Below, piece after piece: positions 49,415-61,850 of a stretch of DNA of 64,000 nucleotides (positions are counted from its first letter, which is position 1; every line of letters begins with the position of its first letter). The translations under genes were made by a program, and so were the position numbers. The notes under the pieces are model-generated. The model searched no databases. It was not told where the DNA came from and worked only from the letters and a program-made list of their open reading frames with translations. Source of the stretch: Lonicera japonica (lineage: Eukaryota > Streptophyta > Magnoliopsida > Dipsacales > Caprifoliaceae); contig CM038464.1 in NCBI GenBank assembly GCA_021464415.1, positions 50,078,783-50,142,782 of the forward strand. Direction: 5' to 3'.

Positions 49415-51403
49415 TTATCTTTTGAAAATATTTTCACTTTTCATTCGATCAGTATAAATTTGATAATGTTTTATTCAGTTGTTAAACACCGAATATATAT
49501 GTTTACACTCAACCCTCAAGAATCTAGTAACAGACACTTCATTTCTCTTGCAAATAACCGAATGAAAGTAAAAGTGTTATCAAGTATTTTTTGGGAATGC
49601 CAATATCGTTACCCTTAATTACCTGAATGTTTGTCACGAACTTTTGTTTACGAGAAAAACATAAAATAATGTGTTTAATTGACTTGGTTAAAGAAAAAGA
49701 CTCCAATTAATTTTTGCACCTTTATTCACTTTGATACAAATAAACTTTATACTAAAAATAGTGCAGTTAATTTTCATCCTTCCTAATATCACTCAAAATA
49801 GGCATAAATATTTTACTCATGTGTAAAGCTCTTTATGTTAAAAATAATTCATTACAATTAGTTTTAACGAATGAAATATAATCTTATTTTTACATTGTTT
49901 TTCACTTTTTTAATATAAGTTAATTGTACACCAAAAAACAGTACAACCAATTTTTATTATTTATAACACCAACTAAATAGGGGCTTATATATATATGGAA
50001 AACTCTTTAACGTTGAATTTTTTTTTTTCAATTGACCATATATAACCTTATATTCATTGGATCTCTAATGAAGTTTTTATTTGAGTATTAGGTATTAAAT
50101 GATTGCCTAATATAGTTTATGTAATACAACTCTGACGGTAGCCAATTTTACTTAGATGGAGCCCACTCCACCCGGTAAAATAATTATGTGAAAATGTGTT
50201 TTGTTGAGATTAATCGACATAGATTTCAATTATAAGTCTATTTTATAAAAAGAGAAATAGTAAATTCGAAACTTTTCACAAATAGATAAAGCGTAAATAT
50301 TATTTCTTTCCAAAGACAAACCTTTCATCTCCAAATTTTGCAAAGCCCTCTTCTAAACTCTAAAAACACAATAGGGTACACAATTAGTAAATGAGATAAA
50401 TATTTTAAACTCTAATATGCAATTTTAATATATAATATATAATATGTGACATGTCTTTAGATTTTTCTCGCTAGAACAAAATAATTCCAACCAATCCATT
50501 ATCAGGTCTAGTGCACCCCGGCCATATATTCTTCTTTTTCTTTTCTTTTTTTCTTTTATTTCTTTTTTGCAAAAATATATGAACCATACATTTATTTGCC
50601 AAGTTTAAATAGATTTTTCCATTGTCTTTTTCTTTGTTATGTTTTAAAATTATTTATTAAAATAAAATTCTAAATATTTTGATCCAAAATAGAGAGTTCC
50701 AGAGGTTCTTGATAAGATTACGAAACGGCCACTTTGGGTGTGACCCAATTTTTATTTTTATTTAAAAAAGAAAAAAGGAAGAGTGTGACCCAAATAAATG
50801 TTTCAATTGAATCCAACCATTTGTTTCCATTTATCTAATCTTCTTCTTTTGTTTCCTTTCTCTTCTTTTAAGAATTAAATACAAAATGTATTTCAAATCA
50901 GACGTGTTATAGTCAATAATCTTATGTATTAATATTTTTAATTGGCTGACATTTGAGATTAAATAAAAGAGAAGGGATTAATTTCAAAAATGAAAAAAAG
51001 ATATAAGTATATAGGAGGAAACTTAAACATGACCACCGACACCATAAATCACAATAAATCTATAAAAAAATGCTTCTTTTTGTTTTTTAACCGGTATGCA
51101 TTATATTAATTATATTTTTGAAATATATGTATGTCGATAAAAATATATTATAAGAATACTCAATTAAAAAGTCAACAAACTTTGATTCAACTCTCAATAA
51201 ATCACATATGTCCCAACAAATCATTCGCATCTTCATATTGATAAAATCTTGTATTCGATTCACATAAACAAGGTTATCGAATTTGTTATTGTATGTGTCC
51301 ATCATTGAGATGGTTCTAGGTCCACTTTTGTGGTGGTTGTGTGTTCACATTTTACTATAGTGGTCATTGATTTATGGTGTATATATATAACCACTAAAAG
51401 TAG
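49415..51403. other. Gene-free, AT-rich interval
   Basis: No supported gene or RNA; only short open frames of biased composition. Confidence 0.5.
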
Positions 51404-51965
51404 GCTTGTCAATGAATTGGATTTGGATTTAGATTTGGATCGGATCAGGGTGAATTTAAATTCATGTTTTTGAAAGTTTTTGGATCAAATCCGGATCAGA
51501 TCATGTAACATATCACCAAAACATTAATCCATATTCAAATTTGTTCGGATCAAATTCAGATCATATAACATCCGTTTTGTTTAAAATTTTAAATATAATA
51601 TAGCTTGTAAATATATAAAAAATAATGAAACTAACATAAAAGTTAAGCCTAATAGCAATTAAAAATTTTATTTTTTTTTAGAAAGAAACTTAGTTAATAC
51701 TTTTTAAGTTATAGTTATCGTTTATAAGTGTATTAACAATAAAGTGATAAATATAAATAATGATAAATTTAAGCATAAATGTGTGTCTTGGATCTATCAG
51801 ATTTTAAACGGATCGGATCAACATATATCCATACTCAATTTGTTAATCAAAATCCTAACAGGTTAGTATCGAATTTAGACATACGGATCAAAATTTTCAA
51901 TTCATATCTAACTGAACGGATTGAATCAAATCAAATTTAAGTATAAATTCAATTCATTGACAAGC
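51404..51965. mobile_element. Inverted-repeat element, 562 bp
   Basis: GCTTGTCAATGAATTG at the left end is matched by CAATTCATTGACAAGC at the right. The interior is rich in GGATC/GATCC-type motifs. No clear target duplication. Confidence 0.65.
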
Positions 51966-52274
51966 TTTACTAAAACTAGTTCAGTGGCAAAAAAAAAAAT
52001 ATATATATATATATAAAGCGATGCCCATGAATGGCAGTTGGACAAACGCGATGCATTTATTAAATGCTTAACATCTTTCACGTGAAACATAAACGTTCGG
52101 TACTTTTATCACATGTATACTCCTAGTACGGAAATGAAATTTGAAAATGGTCATTTTTAATGAAAATTCGCACATTGATTAAGATTTAATTGAATTACAA
52201 CATAAATAATTTTATTTTATCAAATATAATATAATATTTGCATTTGTTATGGTGAATGCCTTAGTTGTTAGGAA

Positions 52275-52501
52275 TGTTAAAAGATTATTCCCCATCTATG
52301 TTCTTTATTTTCTTTTATGAGATTATTCTCCTTTCTGTGTTTCCTTTATTTTCCTGTAATTTAGTATGTAAACTCTCTCTTTTGTCTCCTTAATTGTAGG
52401 CTTTCTCTTTTTCTATGTTATATATGTATAGGAGCTTCATCCTTGTAAAGGTACACAATTTATACAGCATATATATTCTTTCTCTCTTTCTAGATTTATC
52501 A
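52275..52501 (+). repeat. Left LTR of the 52.3-kb copia element
   Basis: TGTTAAAAGATTATTCCCC to CTAGATTTATCA. Very similar to the right LTR apart from a 12-13-bp gap after ATTCCCC and a few substitutions. Confidence 0.95.
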
Positions 52502-52735
52502 TGGTATCAAAGGTTTAAACCCCAAATCTTCCATCCTTCCACCACGGCTAAACCTCCTGACCACCGCAATACCCCAAAACCAACCAAACTAAGCAAACCC
52601 CAGCCACACCCTAATCCTCTCCAAATTTATTCCTCCCTCTCCAGATTTATTCCTTTTAATCTCGAAACCTATCCAACTCACCTCCAACACACCAAAGCTC
52701 ACCACCGTTGCCATTGTCCCGACGAGACGAATCAG

Positions 52736-52980
52736 ACGCCGCAAAAATTACCTCGAAAATCGCCCTCACGCGCCAGGCGCGTGAGATCCAGAACGCACCG
52801 TTTCCCACGCGCAGATACCACGCGCACCATATCACGCGCGGCACGCGCCTCACGCGCTGGTCCTCAGACGGCGTCACTTTAAACGGCGGACCTCTAACGC
52901 CGTTAACTCTAACGGCGGATCTCTAACGCCGTTAACTTTAACGGCTAACCCCTAACACCGTTATACTCCGTTAAGTTACC
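52736..52980 (+). other. GC-rich leader of the copia element
   Basis: Between the primer-binding site and gag lies a GC-rich block that contrasts with the AT-rich surroundings. It has about ten CACGCGC/ACGCGC motifs (52770-52860), then alternating TAACGGCG and CGCCGTTAA copies (52880-52980) that can fold back on each other. Confidence 0.7.
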
Positions 52981-53113
52981 GTTAAAAAAAATTTGTTCCC
53001 AAGGTTTTCCAGCATTCCAGACTCAACCGCGGCCTTCATTTTTGCCAAATCCAACTCCAAAATATCGGTTTCAGGTTCCATCTCTGTTAATCGTTCACTT
53101 TATTTATTTCACC

Positions 53114-56100
53114 ATGTCTTCCGATTCTGAAATTTCTATCACCATTAAACTAGATGAAAACAATTATAATCATTGGTCAATGCTATTTCGAAACTTTCTG
53201 AAAGGTAAAGGTCTTTGGAATTATGCTTATGGCAAAGAAAAATGTCTTGCTGAAACTGATTCCAAGTTTACAAAATGGGATATTAATAACAATAAGATCC
53301 TGACTTGGATTGCCAATACCGTTATACCATCCATTAGCATATAGCTCGGGAAATGTGATACTGCACAAAAAGCTTGGAATTTTTTGGCAAACCGATATGT
53401 TCAAACTAATTTTGCCAAAAAGTACAAGCTTGAACAGGATATACGGGCCCTACAACAACAAGCAGGACAATCTGTTTCTAACTTCCATTCTAGTATGTCT
53501 CTTATCTGGGATCTATGGCTCTCAGAGAAGAATTTGAACCACTACGAGCTGCCATGCTCCACCGTAAACCTCTACCTACCGTTAAAGTGGCTTTAACTGA
53601 ATTAATTACTGAAGAAACCCGCCGAGGTATCACTTCAACTCTGTCTTCAGTATTCATTACAACCCCTCGCCCTCAGCAACACTCTTACCGACCTCTCACA
53701 AATCACCCTACTCCATGCCCTCCCCATACTTCAACATATTCCCAACAAACTTCCCCTAGGCCACCCCGAGGTTTATCACAGGTCCAATGTAACTACTGCA
53801 AGGAATTTGGTCACACGGTTAAGTACTGCCCCTCTCCTACTTCTCGTTACATGCGAGGCCTACAAAAATCCTCCTCATCTGCTGCTGCCTTCACATCATA
53901 TGATCCATCCAGTATCCGCTATACGCCTCCACTTGGTTTCTGTCTGCCCACCACTCTTAAGGACCCCACCAACCCTTCCTGGCTCAGTCATACTGTTGCA
54001 TCAGCCTCTCTGCTTCTACTGGCACACCCACTTCTCCATGGTTCCTTGATTCTGGCGCTTCAAACCACATGACATTTGACTCTACCCACTTTGTCACTTC
54101 TAGTCCGATGCACCCATCTCTCCCGATTCATACAGCTAATGGGTCCACCATCTCTACTAGCCACATTGGTTCCATCAATACCACAAACAGTTTGTATGTT
54201 CCTGATGTTCTTCTTATCCTTCAACTATATATGCAACTTTTATCTGTTGGCCAATTATGTGACCTTGGGCTAATCATTTCATTTGATTCTTCTGGTTTTG
54301 TTGTGCAGGACCATTCGACGGGGACATCAGTTGGGACATGCCATAGAGTTGGACGCCTATATGTGACATACATATTACAAATTCCTTCTCCAAGTGGTTC
54401 CTCCTTCGTGATATTTCCCCCCAATCCCTCCTTATTTATTTACTGGCATTCTAGATTATGTCATTTTTTTTTCTCGTCTTCACTTTATGGTTATTAAAGG
54501 GTTGTTAGGATCAGCTACATTAGACAAAGATCCCTCTTGTGTTGCTTGTAAACTGGCTAAACAACCAGCTCTTCCTTTTTAATAATAGTACTACTGTTTC
54601 CAACTCTCCCTTTGATCTTGTGCATTCTGATGTCTGGGGTAAAGCACCGGTTACTTCTATGGGTGAGGCCTTATATTATGTTGTGTTCATTGATGATTAC
54701 TCCCGTTATACCTGGACTTATTTACTTCATTCCCGTTCGGATTTTTTAAAAATTTACATTAAATTTGCCACTATGATTAAAACTCAATTTTTAAAAACCA
54801 TTAAAACTTTTCGATCAGACTCTGGAGGTGAATATCTGTCTAAATCCTTTCTTGATTTTCTTAAATCTCAAGGGACCCTTCCTCAACTCTCTTGCCCCGA
54901 CACCCCTCAACAAAATGGGGTTGCTAAACGCAAACACCGTCATCTTGTCGAAACAGCCCGAACTTTACTTGTCTTGTCCTTTGTCCCTTTCGTTTTCTGG
55001 GGTGAAGCCATCCATACATCTGCCTTCCTCATTAATCGCATTTCTTCCGTGGTTACCGGTAGTATTTTTCCTTTTGAACGTCTCTTTGGTACCAGACCTG
55101 ATTATTCTTATCTTCGTGTTTTTGGAGCCACCTGTTTTGTGCTTCTTTCAAAACGAGAACGCACAAAACTCACACAAAAAACGGCTATGTCCGTCTTCTT
55201 AGGATATGGCGTTCAACAAAAGGGCTATCGTTGTTATGATCCTATCACAAAAAGATTTCGTATCTCTCGATATGTCACCTTTTGGGAAAATACCCCATAC
55301 TACACCCTGTCTAAGGATTTCATGTCTTCCACTGAGCCCTCCTTACCAGTTGATCCATTTCCTGACTTATCTACCACTGATTCCTCTCCTCCTCCACCCA
55401 CTCCTCTCTCCATTCCTAATCCTATATCCTTACACGCTCCTACCACTGATTTTGTATCTGGATGTCCACCTGCTGATGACTCTACGTCTTGTCCTGACTC
55501 TGTCTGTCCCATCGACGGTTCTGTGCCACGACCGACTTGTGATCGTCACCCACCAGCTAAGCTATCAAATTATCATTATTTTTTCTCTACCATATTGTCT
55601 CTCCATGAACCCACCTCCTATCGCACTGCTTCTTTAGATCCTCTTTGGCAACAGGCTATGACTGAGGAACTTACTGCTCTCCAACAGACCAGTACGTGGG
55701 ATCTTACCACCTTACCTGCCGGTCACTCTGTTGTTGGTTGTAAATGGGTTTACAAAATTAAAACTAAGGCTGATGGTTCTGTTGATCGATACAAAGCTCG
55801 TCTAGTTGCCAAGGGCTTTACTCAAGAATATAGCATTGGTTATGAGAAAACTTGTGCTCATGTCGCTCGCATGACTACTGTTCGCACTCTGATTTTCGTT
55901 GCCTCTATCAAACAATGGACGGTTCATCAAATGGATGTCAAGAACGCTTTTCTTCATGGTGATCTCTCTGAAGTGGTTTATATATAACCTCCCCTGGCCT
56001 TCCTCACTCCCCTGGGCAAGTATACAAACTACGGCGTGCTCTCTATGGTCTCAAACAGGCACATTGAGCCTGGTTTGAAAAATTCTCTACTGCTATCATT

Positions 56101-57110
56101 AACCATGGATTCTCTCAGAGTACACATGATTCGGCTATGTTCACCTCTTCATCATCACTGAGCATTGTTGTTCTTCTGAGATATGTTGATGATATGATTA
56201 TTACTGGAGATGATTTGGCTGGTATATCTTGACTGCAAAAATATATGTGTTCATGTTTTGAAATGAAAGATCTGGGTACTCTTCGGTACTTCTTGGGCAT
56301 TGAGGTTGATCATTCCTCTACCGAATACTTCTTTTCTCAAGTGAAATATGCTTCTGATATTGTTGATTGTGCTGGCCTGACAGATAACAAGGTTGTAGAT
56401 ACTCCACTTGAAATGAATGTCAAGTTTTCTCCTTCCGATGGTACTCCTCTGGCTAATCCTAGATTATACCGACAGCTTGTGGGTAGTCTCAACTATCTCA
56501 CCATCACCAGGCCGGATATCAGTTATGCTGTCCACATTGTGAGTCAGTTCATGTCTGCATCTCGCTCTGTCCACTTTGCTGCTGTTCTTCATATCATATG
56601 CTACATAAAAGGGACCATATACCAAGGCCTACATTTCTCGTCAGCCTCTAGTCTTACGCTACAAGGGTACTCTGATTCTGACTGGGTAGGTGATATTATT
56701 GATCGGCGATCCACCACTGGCATTTGCATTTTTTTGGGCAACTCTCTTATTTCGTGGAAAAGCAAGAAACAAACTGTTGTTGCTCGATCCAATGCTGAGG
56801 CTGAATATCATGCTCTCACTCATACTACCGCGGAAATTGTTTGGCTGCGCTGGCTCTTCCAAGATATGGGCATCTCTATTCCGGATCCCACACCCCTCTT
56901 TTGTGATAATCGAAGTGCTATTCAAATAGCCCATAGCGATGTTTTTCATGAGCGCACCAAGCATATTGAAGTTGATTGTCACTTTACTCGTCATCATCTA
57001 TCCCAAGGACACATTCAGTTACCACACATCTCTTCAGTTCTTCAACTGGCTGATCTCTTTACCAAATCCCATGTGACTGCTCGCTTCAAATTTCAGGTGT
57101 CCAAACTAGG
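53114..57110 (+). pseudogene. Copia gag-pol, interrupted
   Basis: Gag starts at 53114 (MSSDSEISITIKLDENNYNH). A stop lies at 53342-53344 and a frame change near 53510. The CCHC knuckle is CNYCKEFGHTVKYC (about 53790). The protease signature is FLDSGASNHMTFDS (54045-54085). Integrase covers about 54600-55200, with DYSRYTW, FRSDSGGEY and PQQNGVAKR. Reverse transcriptase has KARLVAKGFTQEY and MDVKNAFLHGDL (about 55780-55970), then a stop/frame change at 55985, a TGA near 56066 (AH-stop-AWFEKF) and another near 56230. The YVDD box is intact at 56182-56196. RNase H follows (YSDSDWVGD, NAEAEYHAL, CDNRSAIQIA, RTKHIEVDCHF), and the end is cut by the nested insertion. At least five breaks; not functional. 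Confidence 0.95.
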
Positions 57111-57842
57111 GGTGTTAATGCCAATCCGAAAACCGACCGAACGGACCGAACTGATCCGGACCGATCCGTAAAACCCCGAACCGAAAAAAAACCGAAACCG
57201 AAAACGAGAAAATCGAACCAAAACCGAAAAGTTTGGTTCGGGTTTGGAGTAAGCTAGTTCAAAACTGAACTAAACCGAACCAACCGAATTATGTATAAGA
57301 AAAAAAATGTTAATATACACTCTAAGGGCACACGTTAATTATATTATAATATGAAAAAAGATGGCTTTTATAAGAATATGTTCCTTAATAATTACATATT
57401 ATGATAATCTTAAAAAAAAGTCATTAACGCGTGCCCTTATTATTGAATTAAGTACACAAAGCTAAGATTTTTTTATCACATACATGATGGTAAGATATTT
57501 CATCATTTTATTTAATGTGTTTTATTCTTGTAAATGTACAAATAAAATTGTAACTAAATAAAAAATATAGTATCTATATGTTTGCTCTTTGTTTCTAAAA
57601 AATTATGACTTCAATTTGAATATGAACCATTCTTACATTATTATTAGTATTACATTGTTATGTTAAATTGATTTAGAAAAATTGAAAAAAAAAATATATG
57701 TCAAAATCGAATAAAACCGAACCGAAAAATTTGATTCGAGTTTGGGTTTCGAAGATTTAGAAACCGAAACTGAATTTTTATATTTGGTTTGGGTTTGGGG
57801 TACTTAATTTCTACCCCGACCGAAACCGAAAACACCCCTAGT
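57105..57842. mobile_element. Transposon nested in the copia element, 738 bp
   Basis: The ends ACTAGGGGTGTT and AACACCCCTAGT are perfect inverted copies. CCAA stands on both sides (57101-57104 and 57843-57846). Removing it would rejoin the copia C-terminal codons (VSKL...). The outer parts are rich in CCGAACCGAAA-type motifs. No coding capacity. Confidence 0.88.
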
Positions 57843-57887
57843 CCAAGCTCCGCATGCTTTCCAAGTCATCCTGAACTTGCGGGAGGG

Positions 57888-58126
57888 TGTTAAAAGATTA
57901 TTCCCCTTATTCCTCTTTCTATGTTCTTTATTTTCCTTTATGAGATTAGTCCCTTCTATGTTTCCTTTATTTCTTTTCCTGTAATTTAGCATGTAAACTT
58001 TCTCTTTTGTCTCCTTAATTGTAGGCTTTCTTTTTTTCTATGTTATATATATATAGGAGCTTCATCCTTGTAAAGGTACACAATTAATACAGCATATATA
58101 TTCTTTCTCTCTTTCTAGATTTATCA
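57888..58126 (+). repeat. Right LTR of the 52.3-kb copia element
   Basis: TGTTAAAAGATTATTCCCC to CTAGATTTATCA. It carries the extra CTTATTCCTCTTT segment missing from the left LTR. Confidence 0.95.
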
Positions 58127-58131
58127 AGGAA

Positions 58132-59575
58132 ATCCAATCCAATGCAGTTGATTTCCATCGTTATTATTCATGGTTAATTTTATTTACAAATTCAGAGGAC
58201 AAAGAAACATGGTGTTTTATATTTATTTATTTTCTTTTTCTTAAGTGTTATAATACAAGTTGTTGACACTTGTGAAGGATTCTGATAATCAATGGCTTTA
58301 TAATCCGTTGCATTCTCTTTATCTTTGTAACAATAATGTTTTAAATTCGATTTACATGAATATAGTAATCGAACCTTTTATTAGTCTAATTTTTGGCGAC
58401 AGTTGTTATCCACTTTTATTGTGGTGGTCTTAAATACAAATTCAACACGATGACATTTCAACCAATACCAAGATAGCTGCATTAGAATAAAATCCAATTC
58501 ACTGTTTATGGCCGTTTGATAGTAACTAGAGATTATTGGCCGTTGTGGAGGGGTTATGACAATTACTTTAGTTTTAATTTATTTTTATAATATGCTTCTG
58601 AGTTCTTACCTTCAAAAGCACATTTACTTTTCATTGTTGAAATTAAAAAATAAAAAATTTGTATCTGTTTAAAAATTATACTAATTCAAGAGTTAATAAA
58701 ATGGTAATTATCAATAACTATAGGTTTTATTTTAAGTACGCAATTACGAAACTAATTTTGTTTTTTTAAAACGTTAGAATACTGAGACCGATGGTTTTGG
58801 TTTCTTTGATTAAAGGAAAAAAAATAATTATGGAAATAAAAGTATAATTCAGTGTGTGTTTTGAAGATACTTTTTTTTGGAGGGGGGGGGGGGAGGATAG
58901 TTTTGAAGAACTTAAGAATTTAAGATGGATTTTCTTCTCCCCTATTTCTAAAAGTGGAGATGAGGAAATGTTAAAAAGCTTTTTATGAGAAGCGGTTGAT
59001 AATATGGTTTTATTGTTATCATGGGGAAAATGGCCGCCCAAATCTGAACAAGTTAAGATTCGAACTAAAATATAAACCCATAAAATTGTGAGTTGGGCTG
59101 AAGTTTCAGGAAGCTTGGGCCTGGATTAACCTATGATAAAAATACCACTCTCTCTTTCCGGCCTAGGACATCATTTTTATTACATTTATTCGAAAGACAA
59201 CTTTAAAAATAAGGATAATATATTAATTATTTTTATTATTTGAATTAATTAAGTTAGATTCCAACATTACCTTTTTTAAAAATAAATACAAGGAAATAAA
59301 AATTCAATTGAATTGGGAATTTAAATAAGGAAAATAAATTCAAAAAAATTGGAATCTAATTCAAACACATATTACAAGAAGATAAACACAAAATCAAACA
59401 AATTCAAATATATATCTTTCAAATAAGAAGATAAACAGAAAAATTATTTAAAAAAAGTTAAAGCATGTAAGTATCTTAAACTTAAGCAAACATAATATGA
59501 GACTGAATCTATAAGTATATCTAATACATAATTCTCCTGTAATAACAAGCAGACATATTAAATTACTTTTTTTCT
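58132..59575. other. Gene-free, AT-rich interval
   Basis: A G run (about 13 G) lies near 58883-58895. No supported gene. Confidence 0.5.
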
Positions 59576-59579
59576 AATT

Positions 59580-59840
59580 AATTTTTTGGTAGGTGTATTA
59601 AGTTGCATTGTTTTATTTAATGTTTTGCCAGATATATTAAATTGCATCTTTTCATTTTTTTGGCAGACACGTTAAGCTCCATCTTTTCAATTTTATGTCA
59701 AATATATTAATTTATATCTTTTTAATTTACCAAACATATTAAGTTACACTTTTATTTCAATTTTCTAGCAAATATGTTAAGTTAGATTTATTTTTTATTT
59801 TTTTAACAGATATAATATAAAATAGGAAAACATATTAAGT
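59580..59840 (+). repeat. Degenerate tandem repeat, about 50-60 bp unit
   Basis: Five diverged units share (T)ATTAAGTTGCAT followed by CTTTTCAATTTT and a (G)GCAGA(T/C)A-type junction. Units start near 59597, 59637, 59666, 59725 and 59777. Confidence 0.55.
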
Positions 59841-59989
59841 GATGGTACAGATAAATTCATCGTTTGCTTGTTATGGTATATCTGTAAAGATAAAATCATC
59901 GTTTTCATAATTACTCATATTGCATCATATAGCATATACAATTAACAATTAAAAAAAATGAAGAATGTCAACATAATAATAAAGCTTAC

Positions 59990-60155
59990 GGAATGTACAG
60001 TCAGATTTGTTGAAAGAAATAACAGAAAGACTCTGGCAATTTCGAGAGAAGATATCCATGTTCTCCTTCATATCCTTCCATGTTTTGTTGAGACTCAATC
60101 CACTGCGATGAGGAACATTCATCCCGTCGATCAATTCCTTCATATTCCGATTCAT
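59990..60155 (-). CDS. Possible first coding exon of an unidentified gene
   Basis: Weak candidate. On -, an ATG (60155) follows a CT-rich leader of the kind common in plant 5' untranslated regions (about 60195-60215). The frame reads MNRNMKELIDGMNVPHRSGL, LNKTWKDMKENMDIFSRNC and ends at a good donor (TTCC|GTAAGC) after residue 55. I do not recognise the protein and found no second exon downstream on -. It may be a chance open frame. Confidence 0.3.
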
Positions 60156-60185
60156 ACTTTAGAAATGGAGAAAGATAAGTGTTAA

Positions 60186-60855
60186 TTAATTAATGGAGGA
60201 GAGAGAGAGAGAGAGAAAAAGTGAAAGAAGTGGAAATATATGGGAAAGGGATGAAGAGAGAGTAAGGGTTATTAGTCTATAATGAAATACCAAATTAGAG
60301 GACTATAATGTACAAAGATTTGCTTTACTATTTGCTTCTTTCATTGAAATGACCCACTTTTATTACTTTTCAATTTTCACTTTTTTTTTCTTTTATAGTC
60401 CAGGACTATAATTACAAAATATTATAGAGTGATATTAAAAATAATATAAAATAATTATAAAAGATATTTTGTTTCGCTATAAAATTTTCACATGTCTGAA
60501 ACAAGGAGCTAGTAAAATGTCTATGACTAACCATCTCGTACCATCAAAAATAATGAAACAAAATAAAGGGGTATAATAGGAAAACACATAAAAAATCATT
60601 AAATCAAAAAATAAAAGTGTGGAATGTCCTCCAAACAAAAAGTTGGTCATTGTATCAAAAGTTTGTCCTGTAAACTAATAGTTAAAAAATGATGTCCTTT
60701 ATTATAAGAACAAGTCCAAAAATATCCTTTATAATTATTTTTTAAAATTTATATCTTTATTTTTCTTGTAATAAAGAGTTTATATATTTAATCCACTCGA
60801 GTCTTTTTTGGCTTTCTCTTAGAAGGGTCTATTTTATTTGACTTCACTCAGCTTG
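60186..60855. other. Gene-free interval
   Basis: AT-rich, with a (GA)n run at about 60196-60216. Nothing else recognised. Confidence 0.45.
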
Positions 60856-60928
60856 ACCCACTTGACTCAACGGTTAGAGTATCACTTTTATACAGTGATA
60901 GTCATTGGTTCAAATCCAATAATAGGTA
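60856..60928 (+). tRNA. Organelle-type trnM-CAU relative with TAT anticodon (probable pseudogene)
   Basis: The 73 nt align base for base with plastid trnM-CAU as I know it: ACCCACTTGACTCAACGG, TTAGAGTAT, a loop TTTATAC, and TCATTGGTTCAAATCCAAT with the final AGGTA. The T arm is intact and the D arm pairs (ACTC/GAGT). The anticodon stem TCACT/AGTGA pairs perfectly, but the anticodon reads TAT instead of CAT. The acceptor stem has two C-A mismatches (positions 4 and 6). In nuclear DNA this most likely came from plastid or mitochondrial DNA and is not expressed. Confidence 0.8.
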
Positions 60929-61100
60929 AAATTGACCAAAATCCCTGCTTTTGCCAGCATGGCAGCAAGCATGAACCGGCAACAAGGAATCAACTGAATG
61001 ACTAAAGCATTGCTTGAATTGCTTTCACTTGTGGCCTTTTTCGACTACCTTAATACCTTAATATCAAGGAATCCCCCTTTCTTTTTTTTCTTCTCTTCAT
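60929..61100 (+). other. Possible further organelle-derived sequence after the tRNA
   Basis: The stretch after the tRNA (for example CAGCATGGCAGCAAGCATG) is less AT-rich than its neighbours and might belong to the same organelle insertion. I could not confirm it from memory. Confidence 0.25.
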
Positions 61101-61850
61101 GTATGTTGTATTCAATCTTTTCAAGACACTTTTTATATATCATCTTCTTTTATTTTACTATGATAAAAAGGGAAGCTTTATGGGAGAAAGAAGGAAGAGG
61201 AAGCAAAGTTTTCTAAGCTGATCGGAGGCTAAGGAGAAAAGTGGTTTGAAGAGCATTTGGAAAAGGTGGGGCACATAGTCTGAAAAGAAGAGCTTCTTTA
61301 GTTGATGAAAGTGGTTTGTGGTTTGCTAATTCAAAACATTCCTCTATTTGTGTAAGGTTCGGTACCTAGTAATCATATTTTCCTTTGTATTTGAATAAAT
61401 ATTGTTAAAAATAATGTTTTCGAAACTAAATCAGCCCAATCCAATTTGACCTTACCTGACCCGACCCATGGCAAGCCTTATTAAAGGGGGAAGGGTTTTT
61501 TGATAAATGCACTCATTTTTTTTGTCATTAACACTCACTAACACCCTTTTTGTGTTATTATTAAATGATTTTTTGCAGCCTTATTTGCTTGTCTGTTATC
61601 GAATATGGAAGCCTGCAATTCAGTTAACATGAATCGAGTAAAGCTTTATTTACTTGTCCGTCATCGAGTATGGAAGACTATAACTCAATTAATATGAACC
61701 GAGTGAACCAGTAGATATTTGTCTTTTTGATTTTCGGATCTATATATATGTATGAGTGTATATATATATGTATATACAGTTTGTTTCCTACATGCACTTA
61801 TGCGTACGCATAAGTGGGAAAAGAGTGAGACCCAGCGGAAAAACTAACGG
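61101..61850. other. Gene-free interval with small repeats
   Basis: Contains a 65-bp tandem duplication (61581-61645 and 61646-61710), (TA)n runs near 61740-61775 and a 22-bp perfect palindrome at 61795-61816. No supported gene. Confidence 0.6.
61581..61710 (+). repeat. 65-bp tandem duplication, two copies
   Basis: TTATTTGCTTGTCTGTTATC and its diverged partner TTATTTACTTGTCCGTCATC start copies one and two. About 80% alike by eye across the unit. Confidence 0.85.

Larger units (their letters stand above)
52275..58126 (+). mobile_element. Ty1-copia LTR retrotransposon, near full length, with a nested insertion
   Basis: A perfect 5-bp target duplication AGGAA flanks it (52270-52274 and 58127-58131). 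LTRs of 227 and 239 bp; a primer-binding-site-like TGGTATCAAAGG at 52502 directly after the left LTR; a purine tract GCGGGAGGG just before the right LTR. The domain order gag, protease, integrase, reverse transcriptase, RNase H is that of copia. Many stops and frame changes make it inactive. A 738-bp transposon (57105-57842) sits between the RNase H end and the right LTR. Confidence 0.96.
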
